A stretch of DNA of 64,000 nt from Pontederia crassipes (GCA_030549335.1 JAUKPH010000019.1:16504001-16568000), one strand, 5' to 3'. Counted from the first letter of the stretch, positions 34,416 to 48,144 are shown. Numbers and translations: made by a program. The notes: generated from the letters alone by a model not told the origin.

Positions 34416-34601
34416 TTAATGAGAATTCGAATAATCTTCGTACAAAATATAAAGAATGAGAAGGGGGGCTTTCTTCCAAAATATTGTCGCTTTACGATTG
34501 TCGAGCATCGCCAAAAAATGAGCTTCAAAGTTACATTCTCGATATATATGTTTGCTTGAGAATTCTACAAAAAATAAAATCGTTGCGCACGAATCCTCCA
34601 A
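34416..34601 (-). pseudogene. Possible RNase H-like (RVT_3/LINE) relic
   Basis: A 61-codon frame includes KHIYRECNFEAHFLA, similar to the HVYREGNxxADxLA motif near the C terminus of plant RVT_3-type RNase H domains carried by LINEs. The conserved Ala-Asp is replaced and the rest of the domain is absent. Confidence 0.35.
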
Positions 34602-36511
34602 TGTATGTTTTGCTCTATGTTGATCATTGCAACTAAAGTCACCATATTTGACTATGCCTGAACACTAGAACAATCCCTGTCAACGCGTCTTCTGAGTTCT
34701 TCCTTCAAGTCATATGCTGGTCTAAAAATGGATTCAGCAAAAATAAAAAATGTGTTAGCAAATCGAAGTAAGTAGCCTGCGCCATAGCTCACAAAGGAGC
34801 CGTGAGAGGTTACCTGAATTGGGAATTCATTTATATTTAGTCCTTGAGAAGAAAAAGAACAACTATGAACTGTTCACGACAATGGGAAAAAAAAAAGAAA
34901 AATATTTATGTACCAAAACAAATGAGATTTTTTCGTTAGTCGCGAGTCTTGTGGCTCCTAACCGTGCACATCCAGCTCCACCTGCTCCACCACTGTTGCA
35001 GTAACTTTTTATATATATTTAATATCGTTTTCTAGCAATTTGGAGAATCTAACGCATCAAAAAAGTAATGTAACGTAACAAAAACATGGTGATGTAATTA
35101 ATTTATGTTGTTGCTCCACGCCTGTTTCTTTGTTTGATGCTTTAGAAGATGCCATGGAATTTATTCATAAGAATGTCTGGGAGTAATCCAACTCTATATA
35201 TATGTGAATTTTAATCCGTCCGAGATATACAAGTAATTTATTTTTGAGGCGACAATTTAAAAAAAAAAGATAAACTTTATATACTACGAAATAAAGAAAA
35301 TATACAATTAATTCGTATTTTTAAAGGAGAAAAATATAGTAGTAGTGCATTATTTACCATCTTTGTGTCGGTGGGATGCTCAACATTCATTCTATTTGCT
35401 TTGTTCAGAAATGATCACTGTGTGTTACATCCTCTCTCTATGCATGGTTCCAATTTAATTTTCTGCAGTGAACATCTTTGTCCTGCTCTCATCATGCTAA
35501 AAAGAGAAAAACTATTTAGTGATGTTGGAAAAATTAGAATATCAAATCAGTAAATAATCATAAAACTAATTAAACTCCCAAAATGTCAAGAATAAAAATA
35601 AAAACTTCTCGTAGCAAACTGATTTAGTCAACACTGAACAAATAAAAAAAACTGTCTCATGATCAACTCCACAGTTGGGCCACTTGTCAAGGATCACAAG
35701 GATGCCACTGGATTTTGGCCTGCGATCTTATTTTTTTTATTTAATTGCTTTTATGCAAGTTTTGTGCGTATTTTAAGGCTATAAATAACAGGTAAAATTT
35801 TATTGTAAGATGGTATTTTCTTGCATTTTTTTTCCTGGGCAAGTATGAACCATGCAAGTAAAGGATTTATCATCATATTATATTCATTTGCATCGATGAA
35901 TATTACATATTCTGGTGTAGAATTTATCATCATATTGTATTCATAGAAATGAGAGAATAATAGTTTAGTCATTTAATAATTAAAAAAAATAAAAAATGGG
36001 AAAGTTAACAGAATTAGATGAATGGACTAAAGTAAAAATTGTTGAATAATTTAGAAAGAAGCTATGGTGAATTCGTAGAATAAGATTACATGCGAAAAAT
36101 CGTGATAATTTAGGGGAGATATAAGGAAATAACTCTTTTATTAATGCATGCTTGACTAGATCAATCTTTTTTGGACATTTTTCTTTAGAAAATCTCTTTA
36201 AATTATTAGAAATTTAAATTTAAATTATCCCAACCCATCATATTATTCTATATTGTATTTTAATTTGCAAGTAATCTACATTGCAAATTATCTATGAAAA
36301 AACAATTCATATTAACTAGGGGAGAATATTCATCCAGATAATTTATTAATTGATAATTTGATTTTTTTTATTTTTTATTTTTTCAATCTTATACAAATAA
36401 AATATGAAATAACATAAAAAATTTATATAAAGATAAACAAAAATTATTGTTACCACTGTCAACATAATTAAAGATATTAATTTATCTAAATTAGTATTAA
36501 CTTATTATTTC

Positions 36512-37140
36512 ACTACAAGAAATATGACGAATAGAAACACAAGAATTCAAAATCCGATTCTAAAATGACGTTGATTCAATGCTACTAGGGATAATGACAC
36601 ATAAACGTCGTCACCACGTCAAAGATTTATGACGCCGACTTCCTAACGCTAATAGCGTTGCAATAGAGCCAACAACACATGCAACACCATTAGCGTCATC
36701 TATCGACGAGGGAGCGACGCTACAATATAGTTTCACAAAAAAGACGCAATTGTTGTGTGTCAACAGAGGTGTCACCATAGGATATTAGGATGTCCCATTG
36801 CAGAACTAAAGGGACACCATGTAGACGTCAATTTCACGTCTTCCTCCCCACTTGTGTGGTCTTCTATGGTGCTACAATGACTCGAAAGTGGGGCAAATTT
36901 TTACTCTATGTCGACGCCAAATTGTTGTTAAATTTGTGGCGCTAATTCAATGGTATGGAAACACTAAATTTATATTTTGCCTGACATGATTGTGTCACTA
37001 ATGCTAATTAAGATATATTTTACTCCATCACATTCACTTGTTCCCTATTTTCCCATACGAATTTATACTTCACATCCCACATCCAAATGCATCACATAAA
37101 AAACTAATGACATAAAAAATTTTAATAATATCATAAACTA
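36512..37140. mobile_element. CACTA-like left-end fragment
   Basis: CACTACAAGAAATATGACG at the start, then repeated GACG, GCGTC and GACGCTA motifs in both orientations. No right end is visible. Confidence 0.45.
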
Positions 37141-37141
37141 A

Positions 37142-38570
37142 CACTACAAGAAATTGGCAGACTAGAGACGCCAAATAGCGACACAAAAATGGTGACGCTA
37201 CCTCAGCGCCAAAGGCATCGCAACAGCGAGGATTTTGGGTTGACAAATAGGTGACGCTACTTGCCTCTCCGTCACCTCGAAATAGCATCGCCTTTGCATG
37301 ACAACCACCCGACGCCAAAAGTGGCGCCATCACGATGGTATGTTGTCATTATTTTTACGCGTAGGAGAGATAAATGCACGGTAAAACTTAGCGCCACATT
37401 CACGTCGTGAAAGTCAACGCTAAAATTTAGTGTCGCATATGTTGCTGACGCTTTTGTGACGCTATATTGGTACTTTCCTTTTAGCGTCCTAGTGGCATCG
37501 GCTTACTGCAATGCAAAACATGCCACTGGATATTCTATCGATGCCATTGAGAGGCTAACATAGCGCTATTGAGACGATGTTGTGGCACAAAAGTTAATTC
37601 CTATATTTATTTTAACAATTAATTATAAATGGATTGAATATCAATTATAACTACATTCGTAGATATGAATATAAATGCAAATATATGTACATAAATACCA
37701 ATGCACACATAAATATATAGAAATGGAAATATATATATTTAATTCAATAGGTAATATTATTGTGTATAACTATATATGTGACCTATACTATATATATACT
37801 TTAATGAGTATATTGATTATAAATGTATTCATAGATCAATGTATATAAATACAAATACATACATACATATATATACATATGAAGAATATTAGGGTGCATA
37901 CGCACTTAGGTGCATACAAGTGCGATCATCCACTCACGGCTATTGGATCTCCCCCGGTTGAGTGTTTGAGCCGGTAGCGAGTGGTTCGCTCTGACTTAGT
38001 GCTGCTCACCGGTCTGCTCTCTACACCTAGGGCACAACGGCCGATCGATCGACATGTGCACCTCACAAGATTGCTCTGTTGTCGCCGATCGCGAACTCGT
38101 GCACTATCGATCACCTACCTGATCACGTCACCCGATCTAGCTTCTGGTGAGATGAGCTCGGTGTGATGTGAGGCGAAGTCGGCGAAAGTTGCAGCTGACA
38201 CCACCAATAAATGCGACCTCACCGCCTCCCGTTCCTCACTCCTCTCAAACAGCATAACCGCATCGATCTCCACCGACGATCATTGCCCACTGCTGACCGT
38301 TACCATCTGCATCCATCCTCCGCTTAAGTCGCCGATCATTGCCAGCCATCATCATAATCTCGATAGAGATGTTCGGCAACAACGACTTGGCAACAAATGT
38401 TCGGCTGAGTTTTTTTATCACAGGATTTTTTAAGTGTTGAACCAATGATTAAACTATTTTTTATATGATTACATCTTAATCACATCCAATGACTTTCATG
38501 AAATGTATGCACCTATCTTTGTATGCACCCTAATGTTCTTCTCTCTCTTTTCATACATACATACATACAT

Positions 38571-38605
<35 letters not shown>

Positions 38606-39600
38606 AGAAAGCCTTCTATATACCTATATTGATTTAAGTGGGCAACGTCAATTTGATATGTTTATGCATTTATTGATATCAATAATATATATATGTTTGT
38701 GTGTAATATGATGTTAATTTCATTATACTGTCACCGACATCTAATTTGTATTACATGTCATATCTACACATTTCTTAATATAAATAATATATATGTATAG
38801 TATATATTTCAATAAATTATATATACAACATATATTATATCTTAATTATCTACAAAATAGTTATATCTCCTTTATCATACAACTAAGAGATATCATTTTC
38901 TAAATAATTTAAGAGACACGATGGAGGCACATCGAATTTGGCGTCGCAGTAGTGTCACCTATTTGTCGACACTAACATGTAGCATGGTAGTAGCATCTTC
39001 TATTCCTGCAATGCTAATTGATGGTGGAAAATAGCGTCAAATCAACCCCAAATTAGCGTCACAATTGTTGGGGACATTAAAAGATTCACCTAAAATCCCT
39101 ATCCCCTCTTTTCGTTTTAACATTTTACTGTCCTCACCATCGTCACTGTTCTCCACCGCACCCATCGCCGCCGTGAAGTTCGCTGTGTAGTTCGCCTCGA
39201 CGCGGACGCCGCCCTCTTCCATAGGGCTCGTGATTGTCCTCTGCCGCCGACCCCCGAAGCCGCCATCCTTCATCCGGTGACTCATGACGCCACTGCCATC
39301 CGTCTTCCGACGTCGTCGTTCCATCCGGTGATTCCCCATCGCCGCTTCATCCTAAGCCCCTGCAGTCTCCGCACTCTTCATCGGCCGATGCCGCCTGAGT
39401 TCTATGGCTCCGCCTGTTCGGTTGTTGCGTCCGGCTCGCTGACGCCGGAGAGCTCCACATGCTGCCATGCGCTGCCGCCAGTCGTCGTCCGTGCATTGCT
39501 GCTGCCTACCGCTTGTCGCCGGCACCCCCCTCCTCAGCGCCTCAAATCTCCTCATCTAACACCTCATCTAGCATGAAAACTCGTGGGCCATTCTTAATAA
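37142..39600. mobile_element. CACTA-like element lacking a clear right end
   Basis: Starts CACTACAAGAAATTGGC after a TAA. Subterminal GACGC, GCGTC and AGCGAC motifs fill about 500 bases and recur at 38935-39070. A GC-rich block (about 39120-39555) follows, the same order as in the complete CACTA elements here. It contains another MITE (37881-38541). No matching right end was found. Confidence 0.45.
37881..38541. mobile_element. MITE with GGGTGCATAC inverted ends
   Basis: Left GAAGAATATTAGGGTGCATAC and right (reverse complement) GAAGAACATTAGGGTGCATAC differ at one of 21 bases. Similarity continues more weakly for about 70 bases (AGGTGCATACA, TATTGGAT). It sits in an (ATAC)n-like microsatellite, so no target duplication can be read. 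The interior is GC-rich and unlike the host DNA. Confidence 0.6.
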
Positions 39601-39848
39601 AATAAGTGATAAAAAGTAACATAATCGGATGAGATTGAGATGTAATCAGATAGCACTTCATGGCTCAATTATGAGTTCTTAATTTGGTACTCCAGCAAAA
39701 AGATGATAGATTTGTTACAAGGGCATGCGTGGCTTGACATTGTTTTGAGCATTTCATACCTTTGCATGTTGCATGTCTTGACTAATTAACTCATCGGTGC
39801 CACCTAGTCTTCTTTTACATATCCTAAACTTTGACAACAAAATATTAA

Positions 39849-40265
39849 TTATGGAAATGAAGGCACTTTTCTTGGTCCTCGTACTGCCATAATACCAAGT
39901 CACTGCAACACCATTTTAGGTTCACCTTTATCAGTAGTTTGAGGCTCTGGAACTGAAGTTGCCAAACTCGATTTGACACTCGGTAGTCTTGTTGGCAGAT
40001 CCTTATTTATCTTGTCCCCAGATTTGCAATTAAGTTTGAAGCAAATTATGGGAGGAATGATGCAATCAGCTGCCTTATGCCAAACCTCAGAGTTATGTCA
40101 GAATCCGGGAACATAAACAAAACCATTTTCAACCTCATACAAACCCTCTTCAGTTTTACTCCACTCTCTGACGTATCAGTCAACTTGCTCCTTGTCTTCG
40201 AGCATGAACAACATTAACCCCACACACGCTTCGATCTTCTTGTTTGCGTTTCTGATTTCTTCTAC
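39849..40265 (-). pseudogene. Unidentified host-like gene fragment, degraded
   Basis: One minus-strand frame stays readable for 138 codons with only three internal stops, all TGA (40176-40178, 40098-40100 and 39900-39902), before a TAA at 39849-39851. The residue make-up is protein-like: KKIEACVGLMLFMLEDKE, then YVREWSKTEEGLYEVENGF, later CFKLNCKSGDK, and a polar tail VPEPQTTDKGEPK. An AG just before the readable part (TGCAAGTAG) could be an old intron acceptor. I do not recognise the family. TGA can come from TGG or CGA by C-to-T change, fitting decay of methylated DNA. Confidence 0.4.
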
Positions 40266-40689
40266 CTACTTGCATATATTATTGATCTGATATATGATTT
40301 CAATTTTTCTTTTTGTGAAAAAAAAGAACAATTAAAGAACACGAGTTCCAGCTCGCTAATTGACTTCATGGATTTATACTTAATGCTCAAATTTTATCCA
40401 ACCGCGCGCGTAGTTTCCTTTCATCATTTTTACTCCCGCGGACTGTTGGAGATGAAATTTCAGATCACCGTTATGAGACCATGAATTGTCAGTACTGTTC
40501 AGTGATCAGCAAAGGCAGTGCAAAGTATTGTGTTAGTATTTCGTTAATTGATGTCTACACATGTATCTTTAAAGTTCATTTTGATCTGAACATATGGAAT
40601 TTGCTTAGGATAAATAGATGAGCACCCTATAAGATCTTTTCTTATGTACGGATGATTATGATATGACTAATTCGGCCAAAAACGTTAAA

Positions 40690-40770
40690 ACTTTATCTCT
40701 CTTTCAAGTGTATCTTTTGGGACTTGAACTCGAGTTTATAAGTTTACAGCTCGGGCTAGTTTACATATTA
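40690..40770 (-). repeat. Possible SINE fragment
   Basis: Minus strand CTCGAGTTCAAGTCCC resembles a B box, and TAGCCCGAGCTGTAAA upstream a degraded A-box region. Weak. Confidence 0.25.
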
Positions 40771-40811
40771 CTTTCCATGATTCAATTTCCTATATTTTCT
40801 GTTACTGACGG

Positions 40812-41269
40812 TAGTTAAGATCGAGATTGGATCAGAGGAGAGTCATAAAATCGAAAATTCTAAGATTAGATCGATAATCGTAAGATCCTATTTATTAATA
40901 AAAAATATATTTTAAAGATAATAAATATATTATTTTATAATTTTTGTATTTAAATATTAAATTACATCTTAGTAAATCATTTTTTATTGATTCTTCAACA
41001 AAATTATATCAAAACATATTAAAAATAAAGAAAATATATTAAACTTCATCTAAATTAATTTTTATTATCCATAAATATGTTTTTTAATTAATATTTAAAT
41101 TATTATATTAAGCATATGAGATCGTATAGGATCAGATAAGATCATAAGATCGCGTGATCAAAATTAAAATCGTATTAAGATCTTACTCATAAAATTTTCA
41201 AGATAAAATCGAGATCGTTAAGGGACAAATCGTAAGATCTTAAGATCAAAATCTTGACTACCTTAGTCC
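40812..41269. mobile_element. MULE-like MITE (GTCAAGATC family)
   Basis: The ends share (T)AGT(T/C)AAGAT, and the subterminal DNA is dense in AAGATC and GATCTTA. Flanks TACTGACGG (40803-40811) and TAGTGACAG (41270-41278) match at seven of nine bases. Related to the element at 46842. Confidence 0.55.
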
Positions 41270-41278
41270 TAGTGACAG

Positions 41279-42590
41279 TTCGTAAGGACACTAGCCATTT
41301 CCGACGCTACTAGCTACAGTAAGTGTTCATTGTTTTCAAGCTAGAGATATGTTAGAATGCATCTGTTTAATTTTTGTAATTATATATATAGTAGCTTCTT
41401 AGATTTGTGGTCCATGCCAATGGTTGGAGATAGAGATATGTTATTAATTTTGTGATAGGTTTAGGTCTAAGTTTTGCTAACTCATTGTGATTACCAAAAA
41501 AATTTGCCTCCAAATTCACATCTGAAATCATTACATGAAGCCACATTCTTAATAAATAAAATGAGAGTATAAAAAAAATTTGATCAGTATTTGAATTAAT
41601 TAAATAAAGTGTAGATCGTCAAGTCACTGTAGAATTTGATCCACTAAATTAATAGTATCTACAATCATACGTTTTTGCTAATAAAATGGTATCTTATATT
41701 TTATTTTAATAAGTTGCTTTAATTTTGTATTTTATAAAAAAATGGTGAAGAACTCACCCAACATGAAATTTTTGTAAGAACTCTTAAAAGAAGAATAAAA
41801 ATGAATTTCGCCATATGTGCAAGCATATGTAAACATTTTTACCACGTGCATAAAAGTGAATTTCCCCATGAATTTTGTCAAGTCATTATTTTGATTTTGT
41901 CTCTAGCTAATCATGCAATATCACTTTTAGGAAGGCTTAAAAAATAAATAAGCTAAATAGATTAATCAACGTGGAAAACAAAGGTGCGTATGGTTATCAT
42001 TTATTGACTATTCTGACATAAGATAACCATGTTGGCATGTGTCGAGCTATCCAAAACAATAGAATAATTAAATTCGACAACAAATACAATCCCTCAAACA
42101 ATAACTCAAAAACTAATTTTAGTTGGGTCTTAAAAATCTGAACTTGGAAATCGGCCCCAGCCAGATTCGAAAACAAATCGTCTTGAATTAATCGAGATAA
42201 CTCGGTTGTCCCATATTTTGATTTAATTTTTAAATTAAAAAATATTTTAAATAAAACAAAAGAATTGTAAGTATTAATTATACTTGTAATATATAAATAG
42301 CAGATACTCGATATATTATAGTATATTTATGTACTATAATATTAAGCCGATGTGTGCTCAGTCCTAACTTTAACAATGTGATTTGGATTTGGAACGACCA
42401 CTTGATAAATTGTAGAAAAAAAGATTTGAATTGACAAAGATGACTTGACGAAAGAGATTGGAGTCATACTAAGACTTCGACAATCTCAACATAGTTAGCC
42501 AAAGGAATCAATTAAATGTGATAACGACGAAATTTATGAAGAAGTCCTCCACGCTAAACAAAGGATCATGATTGATGCACGCGAAATTTA
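41279..42590. other. AT-rich intergenic sequence
   Basis: No gene and no element boundary seen. Confidence 0.5.
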
Positions 42591-43532
42591 GCATGTTTGT
42601 TGTGTTATTTTTTTTTTTTTTCATTCTCCGTAATTGTACCTTTGTATGATTTTATTATTATAATTTATTAATTTCTTCAAGTAATTGATTTATGTAGTTT
42701 TTGATATATTTTACAAACTTTATAATTTTGAGAAGTACATATAAATTAAACAAGCTTTCTGAATTTTGAATTTTATAGAATTTCATAGGCTTAAAAGTGC
42801 TTTGATTTTGAATTTTTATGTAACATTGTATGTTTTTTTCTTTCTATTGAACTTTATTTCTTGAAAGAGAATGATTTTGGATAGAATCATGAATGTTTTG
42901 AATTTCGTAAGATCTATTAGTTTTTACACTATGTTGGATGACTAATAATTTAGGACATATATATATTAATGCATATTATTATCTTATTAAATTTATGATT
43001 GAATCGGCGTTAACGTTTAATGAGAATTAAGAAAGTTTAAAGAAGTCATTACCTTAGGTACCCCTAATCCGTCTTATTAAGAATCGAAATTAATTTTTTA
43101 TCGTTATAACTAAGTATCATTATTATGCATTCAAGTTCATCTTAATCTTTAATTATCAGTCATCGTAACGCTCAATACCAATATATTTTATTATTTGCAT
43201 ATTTAATTTTCTATTTTGAATATTAGAAAACTATTGTTTTTATTAGATTATTGAGATATATTAGACTTAATGAGTTTCTCATGAGTTCGACACTCTACTA
43301 TGCACTTTATTATTTGATACAACAAGTGCACTTACTAGTTATTTTATTTGTTACAAATTTATCGCATCAACATGCAATCTCATATTTTGAAACCCTAATC
43401 GCACTAAAATGGGAGACAAAATTCTGCTGTGCGCCACTACAAATCAATTGAAAACTAAAGTTTTCAAAGTTTCGAACAATTGTTTGAAGCATAGTCTTGG
43501 CCAAGATTTGTTCCAGATACAAGTGAGTTTAA

Positions 43533-44519
43533 CACTACAAGAAAAATCGATTTTTCAGACGGTCACGACTGTCGCAAATTTTACAAAATCTATCGAAAAA
43601 TAAAGTTATTGATGAATATGATATGTCAGAAAATTGCTCGTCTGCAAATACTTTTCCGATGGGCAATAGGCAACCGTCGAAAGTTCCAACGGCCCTGCCC
43701 ATCGGAAATTTTTGACGGTTGCCAACTGTCGGTAGTTCAGACGACTGTGGCCGTTTGAAGTTTCAGACGGTTGCAACGACTACCAAAAGTTTTGGCGGTC
43801 GCAACCGTCGAAACTTCAGATGGTTACGATGACGCCAAAAGTTTTGGCGGTCGCAACCATCGAAAACTTCAGACGATAAAAAACTTCATAATTTCGATGG
43901 CTGGGATTTTTTTCAACGGCCTAAGCCTTCTGAGATAACGTATAAAATAATAAAAAAATTAGCAACGGGATCAGGCGGCTAGGCCGCAGATCCACCGTGA
44001 GGCCGGATGTGCGAGGGAGAGGGGTCGCTGACCAGGGAGAGAGAAAGAGAGAGGAGTCACCGGGAGCGGACGATCCAGGCCGGATCAGGCCGCTAGGCGG
44101 CGGTTCCACCGTGAGGCGGCCGATCCAGGCCGTGCGCTGCCGGATCAGGCCGTCAGGCAGCGGATCCGCCGCAAGGCAGCCGGATCAGGCCGCCAGGTGG
44201 CGGATCCACCGCGAGGCGGCCGATCAAGGCCAGAGGTGGCCGGATCAGACCGCTAGGCGCCGGATCCGCTGCGAGGCGGCCGATCCAGGCCGCGCGCAAC
44301 CGGATCAGGCCGCCAGGCGTCGGATCTTTTGATGTTCCTAATTGTTGAAAAATAAAATAATAATATAATAGATTTCATAATTTATTATTTTTATTTCAGA
44401 TTGTTGCAACCGTCGAAAATTTTGATGGATACCTATTCGTCTCAAAATCTATCGCAAATTATGACGGATTTTGTTCCGCCGAAAACTGCCCATCGAAAAA
44501 ACGCAATTTTCTTGTAGTG
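43533..44519. mobile_element. Non-autonomous CACTA element, 987 bp
   Basis: Ends CACTACAAGAAAAATCG and (reverse complement) CACTACAAGAAAATTGC, with an exact TAA target duplication (43530-43532 and 44520-44522). Subterminal CCGTCGAAA and GACGGTTGC motifs occur in both orientations. The core (about 43970-44330) is a GC-rich repeat of GGATCAGGCCG and GAGGCGGCCGATC units. The related LTR copy at 50330 shows the unoccupied site. Confidence 0.9.
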
Positions 44520-45299
44520 TAATATACAATTTACAATCTTCTTTTATATTTATCTCCTCGAATTTTATGTTAATTCTTTCAATTATGAATTAGTTTATTT
44601 GTTAGAAGAAAATAATGTTGAATCTCAGTTTTCTCTTAATATATTTTATTATTTAAACTTCTAAGAACATTATGATGTGTGTTTAATGCTTTATCTCAGT
44701 TGATTAGTTTCTTGCATTACTCTTAATTATTTAAATTCACATGATTATCTCAAGAAACAATTACTCATTTTTTGCACTAAATCATTTTTGTGCAGAACTT
44801 GGGCCGAGTAGGTATGAACCTGGCCCAGTTCCTTCATTAATTTTGGTTGTTTGCTTAATTGTGTCGACCCGGACCAAGTTTTGTCTTTTCGATAATCAAA
44901 TTAGTAAATTAGTTTTAATTGCTAAGAGGTTTGCAACTTAAAGCATATTAAATAAAGTAAATCCAAATTGATATAAGATTGTTAGGTTTTCAAGTATTTT
45001 AGTCTTTTACTTTAAGCAACCTTTTATATTAATGCATCTTAGTTGAGATAATATTAAAATGGATTGAATTTTCAACATGCTTTGATCATATTCTTAACAA
45101 TGGTAGTTAGGTCATGAAGTTCTAGTGTCCTATATCTTCAATCTGTTTCTTTCTAATAATAAGTATATATTTGATTAATTTGTAATTAAGATAAAATGGT
45201 GGAGATATACAATCTAAACTCTAGCTTTCTCGCATATTAATTAAAGGCATCATTCTTCTTATCGTCATCAATTTGGATTATTTTTATTTGTAATCAAAT

Positions 45300-45890
45300 A
45301 TTAAAGGTCGCAATTCGTGAAGGTCGTTATATCCTCTAATGTTATGGGTCGTTAATACCTCATTACGGCTCGTAACATTTCTGTCAAAATCTTACAGAGT
45401 CTGTATGTGTCGTGATGGTACAAGTACACTCTGTAATATAAATATGCTACTTTTCAACCTATTTTGTATGGCCGTGAACATAACCTTATGCCCGGTGATG
45501 AAGGTTGTCGAATTCTAATATTGGTCGTGAAAACCAGATAATGCCTCGTTATATATTCCTTCGGTTGGAATTCCATTCTGTAATTTCCATGAGAAGTATG
45601 TGAGAGCACGTCATGTGCTTGGCTTTACTCCGCGACAGTTCTGTGCATGCCATGAAGGTAGGATAACAGTCCTAATGTCTAATGCGCAAGGATATTTCTG
45701 TGAGATCTGTTAACTCTCCATCACGATCCATGATTTCAATAGGCAGGGTTGTTAAAACTCTATTATGGTCAGTGATGAATTATGTTGTGTCTACTAATCT
45801 TTCTGTAAGAGTTGTAAGGGCACTATAACGACCTGTGAAATTGATCTTATGGCCGTGAGCCCAGTGTTACGGCCCGCGAAGGATGATACT
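45300..45890. repeat. Degenerate short-period repeat
   Basis: Variants of TTACGG(C)CCGTGAA and CTCTGTAA/TTTCTGT recur every 50-70 bases. Probably an old tandem array in the Athila-like remains. Confidence 0.35.
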
Positions 45891-46439
45891 TTCTGCTTTT
45901 GGGATTGATTTCTTCATCCTTTTTTGCTCATATATTTTTCTTTGATATTTTTCACCAAATTAAAAGATTTTCCTGCAAAATAATGCACATCTAGATAGTC
46001 GAAGAGTTCAAGAATATAATTGTAATAAATAAAACAAAATTGATGCATGCCATGGAAAAATTATGAAAATAAACCTAAATGCAACTTAAATTAAATGTTG
46101 TAAAATGTATGCAACAGAAACACGGGTAATGCTTCTTATACACCCGAACTGGGTTTCTCATTGCACCAACATATGCCCCACCATCTCTACACCCAAGCCG
46201 GGTTTGGTGTGTAGGTTGCTTCAAAGGCTTCACTTCATCATGTCGCTTCACCGAAAGTTTTCGTTTCACCATTGTAGCCTCCGAAGGACCGCCATTTCAG
46301 CCTACTCGCCTCGAGTTTTGGGATGCGACACAACACAACCCCTACAGACAGGCTTTCTATTTCACTATTACATCTATCTGGCATGCATGCTTTCAGATGA
46401 TCACGACTTTGAATATCAATGATAATATCCTTTTACTCT

Positions 46440-48010
46440 TTGAGAGGGTGGGCATGCGACCTTTTCTTGAGCAGTGTTGGCCACCTTATGAGAAACTTTG
46501 TCAGAAGTTCTTCAACTCCTTCGCTTATGAGAGCCTTGGCAGGGATCGCCGGGTTAGTTTTTGACTTTATAATCGTGAGTACAATTTTTCTATGTTGAAA
46601 TGTAATTCTATATATGGGTTTTCTCTTCTGAGTCTTTTGCCTCTTCTCCGGAGTTCCAACATAGCTGACTGCTTTCTGGGAGGCCATCACAAATGATGAG
46701 CCTTTGATTCTCTCATGAGTAAAAAGGCAAGTCTCATTTAGAATTCATTTTTTTTTTGTTATTCCCACCGGATCATCTCCTACACCATCTACAACCGAGG
46801 TGAGAGTGAAGAAGCAGATCTTGAGATACTATATGCCATGATTGTCAGGATCACCATTTGGATAGTAAGATTTACGATCCTCCGAATAGAAAATGATAAC
46901 GTAGGATCTATACCGGATCTATAGCCGGATCTTAAAATTGGTAGGATCTTACGATCCTACGATATTGGTATAAATTTATTTATTCGAATAAAAAAATAAA
47001 AGTAAACATAAAGGTTCTTGAGAAATTTTGATTTAACTATTTTATTTATATATATTATATGGGTTCACTTTTATGAATTTCAATATCTTCTAATAATTTT
47101 AATATCTTACATCAAAATTGATTGTTATTATTGCGCATATACTAAGAATTATATTGCATTTTAATAAATATTGTAGTTCATTAAGATCAAATATTATATA
47201 TTATTATTTTAGTGTTTTTTAAGAGTATATCATATTGTCTTTCACATGATATGATAAAATATCAATATTATAGTTCATTAAAATCAAATATGAATAAAGT
47301 ATTAATGACCAATGTTTAATTAACTTATATATAAACATAACATTTATGAATAAATATATTACTTTAATTATTTTACGTTAAAAAATATTTTTTATTCATG
47401 GAGTAGAATCTTACTATCCTCGATTCGATCCTATGGTACTCGATCCTCGTAACCCCTTACAATCATGATCTTGACAACCTTTGATGCCATGACAGAAGGA
47501 TGCAAATCAATCTGGGTGCAATCTTAGTTGCTGGACTTCATGTAAAATTATCAATGGTGGCTTGATCACTCCGATAACCTATTAATTATTTGGGGCTTGA
47601 CCTATCTACCCTTGAGCCTATTGAGCCAACATTCATTGACATGAGCACGGTGCTACAGATGAACCTAGTGGTGCTACACCAGAGCAGCGTCATATTCCAA
47701 ACCCTCTTGAGCAGCTAAATCCACGTGACGAGGATCAATACCAATGTAGGATGAGGGGCTTTCACATCATGAGTAGTCATCCTTTACAACTTCTAGCCCA
47801 CCGTTTCAGTCTAGCTCTACCTCCAGTCGACTTACACTTATGCTCTTGTCGGCTTCAATGTTTCAACTTCACAGGATTCCTTAGCTGCTATTCATTTTTG
47901 CCATGAGTGACAGTTTCAGCAACGACATTATCAAGAGGCACAGGCACAATTTCGAACGTTTGAGACTAAGTATCTGCCACCTCCACTACATTCAAATATG
48001 GACTAGTTGC
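46440..48010 (+). pseudogene. Athila-type ORF1 remnant
   Basis: Plus-strand frames near 46440-46700 resemble the ORF1 protein of Athila retrotransposons (a PPYEKLCQKFFNSF block followed by a region like the usual VTFRLFNRE). A second patch lies at about 47490-48010. Both are fossil fragments with several breaks and are separated by a MITE. Confidence 0.5.
46842..47483. mobile_element. MULE-like MITE with exact 9-bp target duplication
   Basis: ATGCCATGA at 46833-46841 and 47484-47492 are identical. Ends TTGTCAGGATC and (reverse complement) CAAAGGTTGTCAAGATC. GGATC and GATCC motifs are dense near both ends. Confidence 0.8.
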
Positions 48011-48144
48011 TTATGTCTTCTCTTTTCTTCTTTTATCTTTTATTGAGTCTTGCGTCTCTTACCCCGGCCGACCCCACCTAGTGGGATAAGGCTTTGTTGT
48101 TATTGTTGCGTCTCTTACCCCCTACCTTGTCAAGCTAACACTAA

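Larger units (their letters stand above)
32773..36511. other. AT-rich intergenic sequence
   Basis: No host gene. Small open frames (for example near 34819-35004 and 35365-35553) have no recognisable domain or promoter. Two possible retro-sequence relics are listed separately. Confidence 0.5.

Noticed and set aside
40810-41262. Target duplication directly outside GGTAGT...ACTACC
   Set aside because: No match at those edges. Moving the ends slightly gives TACTGACGG/TAGTGACAG, which I used instead with reduced confidence.
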